Shown here: in pieces, positions 50,075 to 58,973 of the stretch
Numbering within the stretch: the stretch's first letter is position 1
How the letters are laid out: the number at the start of each line of letters is the position of its first letter
From: BQWY01 sp046351095
GTDB lineage: Bacteria > Nitrospirota > Nitrospiria > Nitrospirales > Nitrospiraceae
Reading direction: 5' to 3'
NCBI GenBank assembly: GCA_046351095.1
Contig: JAXLZC010000001.1
Span: 186,001-250,000, forward strand
Length of the DNA: 64,000 nt
Notes under the pieces: generated by a model
The model's database searches: none
Told to the model about the DNA's origin: nothing
The model's input: only the letters and a program-made list of their open reading frames with translations
Program-made: the position numbers and the translations under genes

Positions 50075-50982
50075 CGAGCGCACAACAGATCCGCCCCCAA
50101 CATTGTCTGACCTTCGACATTGAGGAGCATTTCCAGGTCTCCGCATTTGCTTCTCCCATGCGGCGGCGGCATTGGGGGAAGCTTGAAAGTCGTGTCGAGC
50201 AAAATACTGAAAAAATTCTTGCCATGCTGGCCGTGCGTGAGTTGCATGCCACGTTTTTTGTCTTGGGATGGGTTGCTGAGCGCGTCCCATCTCTTGTCCG
50301 TCGGATCGTGGCTGAGGGGCATGAACTCGCGTCACACGGCTACGGGCACGAGCTTATAACCTCTCAAACACCTGCTGTATTTCGCGAGGATATTCGAAAA
50401 GCCAAGACTATCCTTGAGGCAGTGTCTGGGCATGAAGTTATTGGCTATCGCGCTCCAAGCTTCTCCGTCACGAAGCAATCGTTGTGGGCGATCCCCATCC
50501 TTGTTGAGGAGGGGTATCGGTATGATGCGAGTATTTTCCCTGTTGTCCACGACACCTATGGCATTCCCGGTGCTTCGACCGAAGTCCACCAGCTGAATTC
50601 GAGTGCCGGGACCCTATTGGAAGTGCCTCCGTCCACTGTGGAAGTTGGGGGAGTGCGCATTCCGATTGCTGGTGGAGGATATTTCCGATTTTGCCCGTAT
50701 CCCTTGTTCCGTATGTTCCTTACACGAGCTGCCCAGGCGGGGCATCCGTTGGTAACCTATTTTCATCCGTGGGAACTCGACCCAGCACAGCCGCGGATGG
50801 AAGGTCCGATTCTCTCTCGCATTCGCCACTATACAAATTTGTCCAAGACCGAACCACGGTTGATTAATCTGCTCAAAGACTTTTCATTTGGTTCCATCAA
50901 GGCTGTCATTCCAGCAGTGCAGAGTCTGTACACACAACCTCGCAATTTGCACCTCACCTCGCATGCAGCCAGTGTCTCGTAG
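50071..50982 (+). CDS. Polysaccharide deacetylase, DUF3473 (XrtA-associated) type
   Basis: A 303-residue carbohydrate esterase 4 family enzyme, expected to remove acetyl groups from amino sugars in the exported glycan. The NodB core shows CLTFDIEEHFQV with the catalytic Asp, LASHGYGHELI with the two metal His, YRAPSFSV and the late THPWE-like YFHPWELDP. The last 80 residues match the DUF3473 extension found in exosortase-A-linked deacetylases. There is no signal peptide, so it may act in the cytoplasm or need another export path. ATGA overlap with the transferase. Confidence 0.9.
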   Translation: MTSAQQIRPQHCLTFDIEEHFQVSAFASPMRRRHWGKLESRVEQNTEKILAMLAVRELHATFFVLGWVAERVPSLVRRIVAEGHELASHGYGHELITSQTPAVFREDIRKAKTILEAVSGHEVIGYRAPSFSVTKQSLWAIPILVEEGYRYDASIFPVVHDTYGIPGASTEVHQLNSSAGTLLEVPPSTVEVGGVRIPIAGGGYFRFCPYPLFRMFLTRAAQAGHPLVTYFHPWELDPAQPRMEGPILSRIRHYTNLSKTEPRLINLLKDFSFGSIKAVIPAVQSLYTQPRNLHLTSHAASVS

Positions 50983-51146
50983 TGCATAGGGCCATCCAGC
51001 ATCGATCGTTCTCCTAGTCTTCGCGGCAGTGTGACTGTAGCTGGTGCTGGCTGTTCATCGGTATTGGGAGCACCAACAGTCCTAAATTCGAAATCAATGG
51101 TCCTCTCCGAAGAGATTCGGTAACGTGGAGGGTACTGGGGGGAACT
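50983..51146. other. 164-base gap before the ABC permease gene
   Basis: No gene is seen. It is the largest gap inside the exopolysaccharide run and could hold a promoter for the second half, but no clear -10/-35 pair is visible. Confidence 0.4.
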
Positions 51147-51986
51147 ATGGTACGCGCTGACTCTGCTCGCCCGTCCGTTGTCATTGAGCCTGCCACCGAT
51201 ATCTTCAAGCTTGGCTTAGGCCCTCTCTGGAACTATCGAGAACTTGTCTATTTTCTTGCCTGGCGGGACCTGAAGGCTCGTTATGCCCAGACGTCACTTG
51301 GTGTTGCCTGGGCCTTGTTGCAGCCCTTGGCAATGATGATCATGTTCACGTTTGTATTCGGTCGCCTTGCTAATCTTCCTTCGGATGGGATTCCGTATCC
51401 AATTTTTGCGTATGCGGCACTGGTGCCCTGGAGTTTTTTTGCAAAGAGCTTAGACCGCGGTGGCTTCAGCGTTGTTGCAGAATCCAATTTGGTCTCGAAG
51501 GTGTATTTCCCGCGCCTGATCGTCCCGATTTCTGTAACGCTTGGTGGTCTTCTGGATTTTGCCATCTCATTTGCACTGTTGTTCGCCATGATGTGGTGGT
51601 TCGGAATTTCTTTGCAGGTGTCCATTCTGGCTCTTCCGATATGTATTGTGCTGACGGTCCTGCTGGCATTGGCCCTCAGTCTTTGGCTGGCAGCTATCTG
51701 CGTGCGCTATCGAGACGTCGGGGCTATCGTTCCGCTCTTGACCCAGTTGTGGATGTTCGGATCACCCGTTGTGTATCCCGTGAGCCTTGTGCCAAAAGAT
51801 TGGCTCTGGTTTTACAATGTCAATCCGATGGTTGGTCTGCTGGAAGGATATCGGTGGGCGCTTTTGGGGACCGCCTCGCCGGCGTTGCCTGTCCTTGCGG
51901 TGAATATTTTGGTGATAGCGGTGCTGCTCTTGGGAGGCTTGATGTACTTCAATCGCATGGAACGCACATTTGTTGACGTGATCTAG
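51147..51986 (+). CDS. ABC-2 polysaccharide exporter permease (Wzm type)
   Basis: A 279-residue membrane protein, the transmembrane half of an ABC exporter for undecaprenyl-linked polysaccharide. Family features are WRDLKARYAQTSLGVAWALL in the N-terminal amphipathic region, IAYAALVPWSFF-like FAYAALVPWSFFAKS, and a late NPMVGLLEGYRWALLG; six helices are evident. The usual partner, a Wzt ATPase gene, normally follows directly but is not found anywhere in the window. The ATG at 51147 is preceded only by a weak GGGGGGA. Confidence 0.9.
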   Translation: MVRADSARPSVVIEPATDIFKLGLGPLWNYRELVYFLAWRDLKARYAQTSLGVAWALLQPLAMMIMFTFVFGRLANLPSDGIPYPIFAYAALVPWSFFAKSLDRGGFSVVAESNLVSKVYFPRLIVPISVTLGGLLDFAISFALLFAMMWWFGISLQVSILALPICIVLTVLLALALSLWLAAICVRYRDVGAIVPLLTQLWMFGSPVVYPVSLVPKDWLWFYNVNPMVGLLEGYRWALLGTASPALPVLAVNILVIAVLLLGGLMYFNRMERTFVDVI

Positions 51987-51995
51987 AGGATCTGA

Positions 51996-53276
51996 TTGGG
52001 CGAGGATCGATACAATACCGTGAGAGTCTTGCTCGTAACGGCCGCCTATCCTCCTATGCACTCCGGTGAGGCGGAACACGCCTATCACCTCCATCAGGAG
52101 CTGAGAAAGCGGGGCGCCACAGTCTCCGTGTTGACCACGCGCATGACAAGCCAAAATCCTGCGCCCGAGTCCGTCCTCGATCAGGTCGACGAGTGGGCGT
52201 GGATGGATTTGTGGACGGTTCGGTCCTGTATCAAGCGATTCAGGCCCGACGCAGTACTGCTGTATTACATCGGATGGATTTACGGGCATCATCCGATGAT
52301 CACTTTTCTTCCTACCGTCGCGAAGCAAGCCTGGCCTTCATGCCGGGTTGCAACCATGTTTGCTTATCCGGAAGGAAGCGGTGGAAACGGCATGGCGGTG
52401 CCTACCAGAGTATTCCGAAAGGTTGTTGCCACGCTCTGCGGTGAAAGCGGTGCGGACTACGAGTTCGGTACGCTTCTTCGAGACAGTGATGCCGTGCTCG
52501 TCATGAGTGATCTGCATCGCCCTCGCTTCGCTGAGCACTTTGTTGGGCTTGACCAGAAAGTCACGTTGGTCCCGCCGCCTCCGCTGCTGCACATGGCGAA
52601 CGGTCCGTCGGAACGGATACGGCTGGAAGGACGCGCGCAATTGGGTGTTGCCGCAGACGAATTTCTCTTTGTTTATTTTGGGTATATTTATCCAGCCAAG
52701 GGGTTGGAGACGATTCTCGCGGCGTTGTCGGTAGTTCTACAGTCACACCCGCGCACGAGGTTGGCCGTTGTCGGAGGGGATTTGGTTCGCCCGAACGATC
52801 CGCGGCCGCACTATGCCCAGGAAATGAAGGCACTGGGGGAAAAGTTTGGTTGTGGGCACGCAGTTCGTTGGACGGGAGGTTTCCCAACCGAGAGTGACGA
52901 GGCGTCGAGGTTTCTCTACTCCGCTGATGCAGGACTCTTTGGGCACGACCTTGGTGTTGCCATGAACAACAGCTCTTTCGCCGCACTTGTCGCACATCAC
53001 CTGCCGACCGTTGCGACGCGTGGGGCTGCGGTCGAGAGCCCATTGCGAGATGGGGAAAACGTGGTCTTTTGTGCTGCGCAGGACCCCACCGCTATGGCCA
53101 ACGCGATGATGCGGGTGATGGCAGATGCCGCTTTGAGGGCGCGAGTGCAGGTCGGCACACGCGCATTGGCGTCAGAATGGTTTTCTTGGGACGGCGCGAC
53201 GACGCGTATCCTCGGCGTGTTGGATCCCGGTCGGACACATCTTCGTTGTGTTGGACCCGCATCCTCGGCGGCGTAG
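51996..53276 (+). CDS. Glycosyltransferase, GT-B fold (GT4-like)
   Basis: A 426-residue sugar transferase. The N-terminal Rossmann domain opens VRVLLVTAAYPPMHSGEAEH; the C-terminal one has FLFVYFGYIYPAKGLETIL. The usual E-x7-E catalytic pair of GT4 enzymes is not visible: the corresponding stretch reads GVAMNNSSFAALVAHHLPTV. The start at the TTG 51996 is favoured by AGAGGA about seven bases upstream, while the GTG at 52020 has none. It lies just downstream of the exporter permease, in the place where the ATPase would be expected. Confidence 0.82.
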   Translation: MGEDRYNTVRVLLVTAAYPPMHSGEAEHAYHLHQELRKRGATVSVLTTRMTSQNPAPESVLDQVDEWAWMDLWTVRSCIKRFRPDAVLLYYIGWIYGHHPMITFLPTVAKQAWPSCRVATMFAYPEGSGGNGMAVPTRVFRKVVATLCGESGADYEFGTLLRDSDAVLVMSDLHRPRFAEHFVGLDQKVTLVPPPPLLHMANGPSERIRLEGRAQLGVAADEFLFVYFGYIYPAKGLETILAALSVVLQSHPRTRLAVVGGDLVRPNDPRPHYAQEMKALGEKFGCGHAVRWTGGFPTESDEASRFLYSADAGLFGHDLGVAMNNSSFAALVAHHLPTVATRGAAVESPLRDGENVVFCAAQDPTAMANAMMRVMADAALRARVQVGTRALASEWFSWDGATTRILGVLDPGRTHLRCVGPASSAA

Positions 53277-53295
53277 GCCTATCGTGCTGAAGTCT

Positions 53296-54450
53296 ATGCG
53301 GGTTCTATTCATCACGCAGACACCGGAGTTCGGGGGAACGGAGCGGCATACCACAGAGCTTATTCGTAGGCTGCAGGACGATGTCGAAAGTACCGTTGTT
53401 TCATTGGCCGAAGATTTTTATGCGGAACATCTTCGGGGCGTGCGTGGTGTGCGGGTGGTGAAGCACGCCAGGATCTGGACGTGGAGACTGTTTCGATTTT
53501 GGTTGTTGATCCTCAGATACTGGGCGCCTGTCGTCGTGTTTCCTAAGGGGACTCCTGACCAGTTCCCACTGGCCGCTTATTTTGCAGCTCGCTGCGCGGG
53601 CGTGCGCCGCATCGTATGCATTGAGCATTTGATCTGGGATCCACTTCCGGAAGAACCCGCAGGCGGTGGGCTCATTCAAAAGCTCCGTCGGGCCGTTGGA
53701 TGGCGGAGCCGATTCCTACTCACAAAATGGATTCAGGCGCGCATCGTTGATCTGACTATCTGTGTGAGTGACGCGATTCGAGATCGTTTGGTGGAGGAAT
53801 TCGCATATCCCCAAAATCGAACTGTGGTTGTGCGGAACGGAGCGGATTTGGCCCACTACGCTATTTCCGATCGCGCACAGCGAGGGGGATCTTCCGGCGG
53901 ACTGTCATCGGAACGGTTGCAGATTGTGTGTGTCGCGCGTCTCTCTCCGGTGAAGCGTGTCGATGTCTTGCTTGAGGCGTTGGTGCAATTGGTCGGTCGA
54001 GGTGTGCCTGTCGAATGCACCATCGTCGGAGGCGGGCCACTCTTGCAGTCGTTAAAGAGTTTCGCCCTGGAGCGTGGTCTTGGTGCCCGTGTCACGTTCA
54101 CTGGACATGTCTCAGACACGAAACGCTATATCGACCAAGCTGATGTGTGTGTGCTGTCGTCCGATAAGGAAGGGTTGCCGCTTGCGTTGGTCGAGGCGAT
54201 GGCCGCAGGTGTGCCCTGCGTGGCAACGGATGTGGGCGGGACACGTGAGATCGTGTTGCACGGCAAGACAGGCCTCTTGGTCAGGCCGGGCATGCCGCAT
54301 GAGTTTGCGGATGCGCTTGAGTCCCTGAGTAAGAAGCCAGAGATGCGACTTGTGATGGCCCAGGCTGCAGCAGAATGGGCAAGGCAAGAATTCGACATCG
54401 AACGACAAATGCGAAAGTTAAAGACCGTGCTGTTGCCTGTCGCAGTGTGA
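53296..54450 (+). CDS. Glycosyltransferase family 4
   Basis: A 384-residue retaining transferase of the GT4 family. The start motif is MRVLFITQTPEFGGTERH and the C-terminal donor-binding part has LSPVKRVDVLLEALV, then SSDKEGLPLALVEAMAAGVP with the E-x7-E pair and ATDVGGTREIV. In-frame codons at 53248 and 53284 could extend it, the former overlapping the preceding gene. The donor and acceptor sugars are unknown. Confidence 0.9.
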   Translation: MRVLFITQTPEFGGTERHTTELIRRLQDDVESTVVSLAEDFYAEHLRGVRGVRVVKHARIWTWRLFRFWLLILRYWAPVVVFPKGTPDQFPLAAYFAARCAGVRRIVCIEHLIWDPLPEEPAGGGLIQKLRRAVGWRSRFLLTKWIQARIVDLTICVSDAIRDRLVEEFAYPQNRTVVVRNGADLAHYAISDRAQRGGSSGGLSSERLQIVCVARLSPVKRVDVLLEALVQLVGRGVPVECTIVGGGPLLQSLKSFALERGLGARVTFTGHVSDTKRYIDQADVCVLSSDKEGLPLALVEAMAAGVPCVATDVGGTREIVLHGKTGLLVRPGMPHEFADALESLSKKPEMRLVMAQAAAEWARQEFDIERQMRKLKTVLLPVAV

Positions 54451-54460
54451 TGAGCCCCGT

Positions 54461-55816
54461 ATGTCGACGACACCACTAAAAGTGTTGATGGTGAGCAACT
54501 TGTATCCGCCTCATTACAGAGGTGGGTATGAGGTGCGTTGTGCGCAGGTGGCCGAGGCCATGGTGCAGGCCGGCCACGATATTCGAGTGCTCACCACGGT
54601 GTTCGGATTGCCGCTCTCTCCGGCTGGGAAATTTCAGCCGCTGAAGGAAGTGATCAACGGGGTCTCGGTCGATCGTCGTCTGCACAACTATGCATTTGGC
54701 CCGCAAGACCCGACGCGCCCGTACCATTGGCAGCAAGCCCAACGTGAATTGTCAGATGCCCGATACTTCCAACAGCTCCTCCGAGAATTCAAGCCCGATG
54801 TCGTGAACTGGTGGAACATGAACGGCATCAGCATGACGCTGCTGCCCCTGCCGGCTGTGGCTGGTGTTCCAGACGTCCACTGGATTGAATATCCGTGGAT
54901 GGTGGACGAGTACGGTATGCACGGCGAGAAAGTGCTGCCGTTTTGGAACAGCGTGTGGGACGGCGTCTGGGGACCGAAGATTGCGCGACCGTTGTTTCGT
55001 TGGATGGGAAGACGGCTGGAAGCGCAAGCCCAACGCGAAGGGCTCCCGACGCGGGCATTTCCCAATCGGCCCACGCACATTTCCTTTGTGAGCGAATACC
55101 TCCGTGGATTGTATCGAGAGGGTGGGCTGGAATTTCCTTCCTCGGGAGTGCTGTTCGGCGGCGTGCCGGTCGAGCCGTTCTACGCTCCCATCGACCCGAA
55201 TCGAGAGCAGGCCACAAACCTTCGTGTATTGTACGCCGGGCAACTGACCCGTGATCGTGGCTTGCATGTGGCCATTGAGGCGATCGGAACACTCCCGAAG
55301 GCATTGCAGCAGCGCATCACACTCACCGTCGCAGGGCCCATAGCAGAAGCCTACCAAGCCTACTACGCGGAGATGGTGAAGTTGGTGGAGGCGCTCGGTC
55401 TCACGGAGCGCGTGCAGTTTCTCGGGAAGGTCAGTCATGAACAGATCGCGGCAACCTATAAGCAGCATGATCTCTTGCTGTTCATGAGCATGCGGGAAGA
55501 GGGGCTTCCGCTCGTCATGGTAGAGGCGATGTTGGCCGGCTGTGCGGTGGTCACTACCGGAAGCGGTGGGGCCGTGGAAATCGCACAATTGGCGCAATTG
55601 CCGCTTGTCGAGAAGGGCAACGCGGCAGCCGTCTCCGCGCTCTTGTCGACCTATGTGCAGGATCGTTCGCAATTGATGAAGGTGGCCAAGCGAGGGCAGG
55701 AAATCGCACTGCAGGAGCTCAGCCTACCGCGGATGATGGAACGCTGGCAGCGGCTGCTCCGAAATCTAATCACGAGCGGTCGTGGGACGCCGTCGCAACG
55801 GGACGTGCGAGGCTGA
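54461..55816 (+). CDS. Glycosyltransferase family 4
   Basis: A 451-residue GT4 protein starting MSTTPLKVLMVSNLYPPHY, with the glycine loop RGGYEVRCAQVAEAM. The donor domain has LYAGQLTRDRGLHVAIEA and SMREEGLPLVMVEAML with E-x7-E, followed by TTGSGGAVEIA. It starts ten bases after the preceding gene's stop and is followed without gap by the next glycosyltransferase. Confidence 0.9.
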   Translation: MSTTPLKVLMVSNLYPPHYRGGYEVRCAQVAEAMVQAGHDIRVLTTVFGLPLSPAGKFQPLKEVINGVSVDRRLHNYAFGPQDPTRPYHWQQAQRELSDARYFQQLLREFKPDVVNWWNMNGISMTLLPLPAVAGVPDVHWIEYPWMVDEYGMHGEKVLPFWNSVWDGVWGPKIARPLFRWMGRRLEAQAQREGLPTRAFPNRPTHISFVSEYLRGLYREGGLEFPSSGVLFGGVPVEPFYAPIDPNREQATNLRVLYAGQLTRDRGLHVAIEAIGTLPKALQQRITLTVAGPIAEAYQAYYAEMVKLVEALGLTERVQFLGKVSHEQIAATYKQHDLLLFMSMREEGLPLVMVEAMLAGCAVVTTGSGGAVEIAQLAQLPLVEKGNAAAVSALLSTYVQDRSQLMKVAKRGQEIALQELSLPRMMERWQRLLRNLITSGRGTPSQRDVRG

Positions 55817-57082
55817 GTGTCGACTCCAATGCCGCAGGAGAATTTGTCTCTGCTGTTCGTTACGCCATTTTTTACGCCGCAGACAGGTGGAGTTGCGACG
55901 TACCTGGAAGATCTTCGACGGTTTTTGCGTGCGCGCGGCAATCAGGTGTTCATCCTCAAGCTGGGGGATGCGCGGACGCTTCAGCCCTGTCCGGTGGTGA
56001 ACGATCCAACGGTGTATGAGTTGTATCTGCGTGCGGCATTTGTGAGGGCAGCGCCGCTCCGAAGCCTTGTCGCATTTGTCTGTTTTTTCATTCCGACGCT
56101 TTTGCAATTGGCGCGCTTCGTTCGTGCCAACAACATTCAGCTCGTGTCTCTAGAATACCCATTAGGGTACGCGCTGTACTTCTTGGCGCTCAGGCTATTG
56201 ACCGGCATCAAGGTGACGGTGGGGCTCCACGGGGATGATGTGCTCTCCATGGACCATCTCCCTGCAGAGGAGCGAGCGATCGTGGCTCGAAGCATCACTC
56301 GAGCAGATTGGATTGTGGCCCATTCGGAAAGTTTGCTGCAGCGTGCGCAGGAACGGCTGTTTCTGGCGTCAACTCGGCACTCCGTGCTGCCCTGTGGGAT
56401 CGACGGGGAGCGGCTGCGGGCGCAGGCTGGGCGTTTGGATCGAGTGCCCGGAGCGCCGTTCGTGCTGACGGTGGCCAAGCTGTATCCGCGCAAAGGCATT
56501 GATGTGTGGCTTCAGGCCGTTCATGCGGCTCGCCAGACTTTCGGGCCTGTGCGAGTGCTGATTATCGGGGATGGACCCGAACGGGAAACATTGGAAGCGC
56601 AGGCTCGTGATCTCGGCATTACCGATATCGTGCACTTCGTCGGAGATGTGGCGAACGATAAGGTGGCCGGGTACTTTCGAGATTGTCTCTTTTTTGTGTT
56701 GCCCTCGCGATCCGAACCCTTCGGCATCGTATTGCTGGAAGCGATGTGCTTTGGCAAGGCGGTGCTGGGGACGCGAGTCGGTGGCATACCGGAGTTTGTT
56801 GTAGACGGACAGAACGGCGTGTTGGTGCCGTCCGAGGATGCCCAGGCATTGGCTACGCAGGTATCGCGGCTGCTACGCGATCACGAGTATCTGCTGCGTT
56901 TGGGGAAAAGCGGGCGCGCGTCCGTGGATATGACATACGACTATCGTGTGTTGGCGCAACGATATGAGGCGCTCTACCGGTCCATTATCGAAGGGGCATC
57001 TATGCCATCGGATCACGTGGCAGCCATGTCCGGCAGCGGGCGTTCTGCAGCACACATTTCTCGGGCAAAGGTAGAGGTATGA
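55817..57082 (+). CDS. Glycosyltransferase family 4
   Basis: A 421-residue GT4 protein. The acceptor domain starts LSLLFVTPFFTPQTGGVATY and the donor domain has VLTVAKLYPRKGIDVWLQA, then PSRSEPFGIVLLEAMCFGK, the E-x7-E motif, and GTRVGGIPEFV. The GTG start lies directly after the previous stop; an ATG at 55829 is possible. The carbamoyltransferase gene overlaps its end by ATGA. Confidence 0.91.
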   Translation: MSTPMPQENLSLLFVTPFFTPQTGGVATYLEDLRRFLRARGNQVFILKLGDARTLQPCPVVNDPTVYELYLRAAFVRAAPLRSLVAFVCFFIPTLLQLARFVRANNIQLVSLEYPLGYALYFLALRLLTGIKVTVGLHGDDVLSMDHLPAEERAIVARSITRADWIVAHSESLLQRAQERLFLASTRHSVLPCGIDGERLRAQAGRLDRVPGAPFVLTVAKLYPRKGIDVWLQAVHAARQTFGPVRVLIIGDGPERETLEAQARDLGITDIVHFVGDVANDKVAGYFRDCLFFVLPSRSEPFGIVLLEAMCFGKAVLGTRVGGIPEFVVDGQNGVLVPSEDAQALATQVSRLLRDHEYLLRLGKSGRASVDMTYDYRVLAQRYEALYRSIIEGASMPSDHVAAMSGSGRSAAHISRAKVEV

Positions 57083-58926
57083 ATATCCTTGGAGTGTCTG
57101 CGTTTTACCACGACAGTGCCGCTGCATTAATTTCGGATGGTACGATCGTCGCTGCCGCGCAAGAAGAACGATTCACGAGAAAAAAGCACGACCCAGGGTT
57201 TCCGCATCGGGCGGTCGACTACTGTCTCAAGACCGGCGGGATTGGCCTGAAGGACGTGCAGTACCTCGTGTTTTATGACAAGCCGTTGGTGAAGTTCGAG
57301 CGTCTGCTCGAAACTTATTTGGGGTTTGCGCCGAAGGGCATTCAGTCGTTCCTCGCCGCTATGCCTGTGTGGATGAAAGAGAAGTTGTTGCTGAAGAGCC
57401 TGCTCGTCAAAGAATTTCTCACGCACGCAGAGGGCCTGAGCAAGAGCGACTTGCCGAAGTTGCTTTTCTCTGAGCATCACGAATCTCATGCGGCCTCCGC
57501 ATTTTTTGCGTCGCCCTACGACAAGGCGGTGGTCTTATGTATGGATGGTGTCGGCGAGTGGGCGACGACGTCGGCATGGAAGGGTGAGGGGAATCGTCTC
57601 GATCCCTTGTGGGACATCCCGTTTCCGCATTCTCTTGGGTTGCTCTATTCGGCGTTTACCTACTACACAGGCTTTAAGGTGAACTCCGGTGAGTATAAGG
57701 TGATGGGTCTGGCCCCATACGGCGAGCCGAAGTATGTGAAAGCGATTTACGATCACCTGATCGATGTGAAGCCGGACGGGACCTTTCGGCTCAACATGGA
57801 GTATTTCAACTACTGCACCGGCTTGACGATGACCAGCCGCAAGTTCGACGATGTATTCGGCGGTCCCCCTCGTAAACCCGAGTCGAAACTCGGGCAGCGG
57901 GAAATGGATCTTGCGCGTTCCGTGCAAGAGGTGACCGAGGACATCATGTTACGGCTGTCCCGCACGCTACACGCGGAAACCGGGATCGACAACATGTGTC
58001 TCGCGGGCGGTGTGGCGCTTAACTGCGTAGGCAACGGGCGCATTCTGCGCGAAGGTCCGTTCAAAGGCCTCTGGATTCAGCCAGCGGCCGGCGATGCCGG
58101 CGGAGCGCTTGGTGCGGCACTCAGCGCCTGGTATCAGTATGCGGACAAGCCGCGTGTCTCGAACAATACACAAGATCGCATGAAGGGCTCCTATCTTGGC
58201 CCCTCATTCACCAACGACGAGATCGAGCAGTTCCTCAAATCCAAAGGCGCGCCGTATGTGCGCCTCAGCGACGCGGATTTGCCGGAGCGTGTGGCGAAGG
58301 ATTTGGCGGAGGAAAAAGTCGTCGGGTGGTTGCAGGGACGTATGGAGTTCGGCCCCCGTGCATTGGGCGGACGCAGCATTCTCGGCGATGCGCGGAGTCC
58401 CAAGATGCAGTCCGTGATGAATCTGAAGATCAAGTATCGCGAGTCGTTCCGACCATTTGCCCCGTCGGTCCTACGCGAACGTGTCTCGGACTACTTCGAC
58501 CTGCATTCCGACAGCCCGTACATGCTGATCGTCGCGCCGGTGTTGGAAAAGCGTCGCCACACGATGACCGAGGCACAGCAAAAGGGCCTGTGGGGGATCG
58601 ATCTCTTGAATATCCCTCGATCGGACATTCCAGCCGTCACGCACTTGGACTATTCGGCCCGTGTGCAAACGATTCATGCGGACACCAATCCGCGATACCA
58701 CGCGTTGCTGACCGCGTTCGAGCGGCGCACAGGGTATGCCGTGTTGGTCAATACGTCCTTCAACGTGCGCGGCGAACCGATCGTGTGTACGCCGGAAGAC
58801 GCGTACCGGTGCTTCATGCGTACGGAGATGGATGTGCTCGTGTTGGAAAATTGTGTCCTCTACAAGACGGACCAGCCGGCGGTGGAAAAGGACACAAAGT
58901 GGCAACAGGAATTTGAACTCGACTAG
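57079..58926 (+). CDS. Carbamoyltransferase (NodU/TobZ family)
   Basis: A 615-residue enzyme that transfers a carbamoyl group, made from carbamoyl phosphate and ATP, to a sugar hydroxyl. It begins MNILGVSAFYHDSAAALISD; the Kae1-like domain shows EHHESHAASAFFASP, LCMDGVGEW and MCLAGGVALNCVGNGR, and the C-terminal YrdC-like part has MEFGPRALGGRSIL. NodU decorates Nod factors in rhizobia; here it probably modifies the exopolysaccharide or a precursor. A decarboxylase-like SDR gene follows about 50 bases later. Confidence 0.93.
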   Translation: MNILGVSAFYHDSAAALISDGTIVAAAQEERFTRKKHDPGFPHRAVDYCLKTGGIGLKDVQYLVFYDKPLVKFERLLETYLGFAPKGIQSFLAAMPVWMKEKLLLKSLLVKEFLTHAEGLSKSDLPKLLFSEHHESHAASAFFASPYDKAVVLCMDGVGEWATTSAWKGEGNRLDPLWDIPFPHSLGLLYSAFTYYTGFKVNSGEYKVMGLAPYGEPKYVKAIYDHLIDVKPDGTFRLNMEYFNYCTGLTMTSRKFDDVFGGPPRKPESKLGQREMDLARSVQEVTEDIMLRLSRTLHAETGIDNMCLAGGVALNCVGNGRILREGPFKGLWIQPAAGDAGGALGAALSAWYQYADKPRVSNNTQDRMKGSYLGPSFTNDEIEQFLKSKGAPYVRLSDADLPERVAKDLAEEKVVGWLQGRMEFGPRALGGRSILGDARSPKMQSVMNLKIKYRESFRPFAPSVLRERVSDYFDLHSDSPYMLIVAPVLEKRRHTMTEAQQKGLWGIDLLNIPRSDIPAVTHLDYSARVQTIHADTNPRYHALLTAFERRTGYAVLVNTSFNVRGEPIVCTPEDAYRCFMRTEMDVLVLENCVLYKTDQPAVEKDTKWQQEFELD

Positions 58927-58973
58927 TGTCGGATGAATCCGGCGCGCAGCGCGCAGGAGGAAGGACAGACGTC

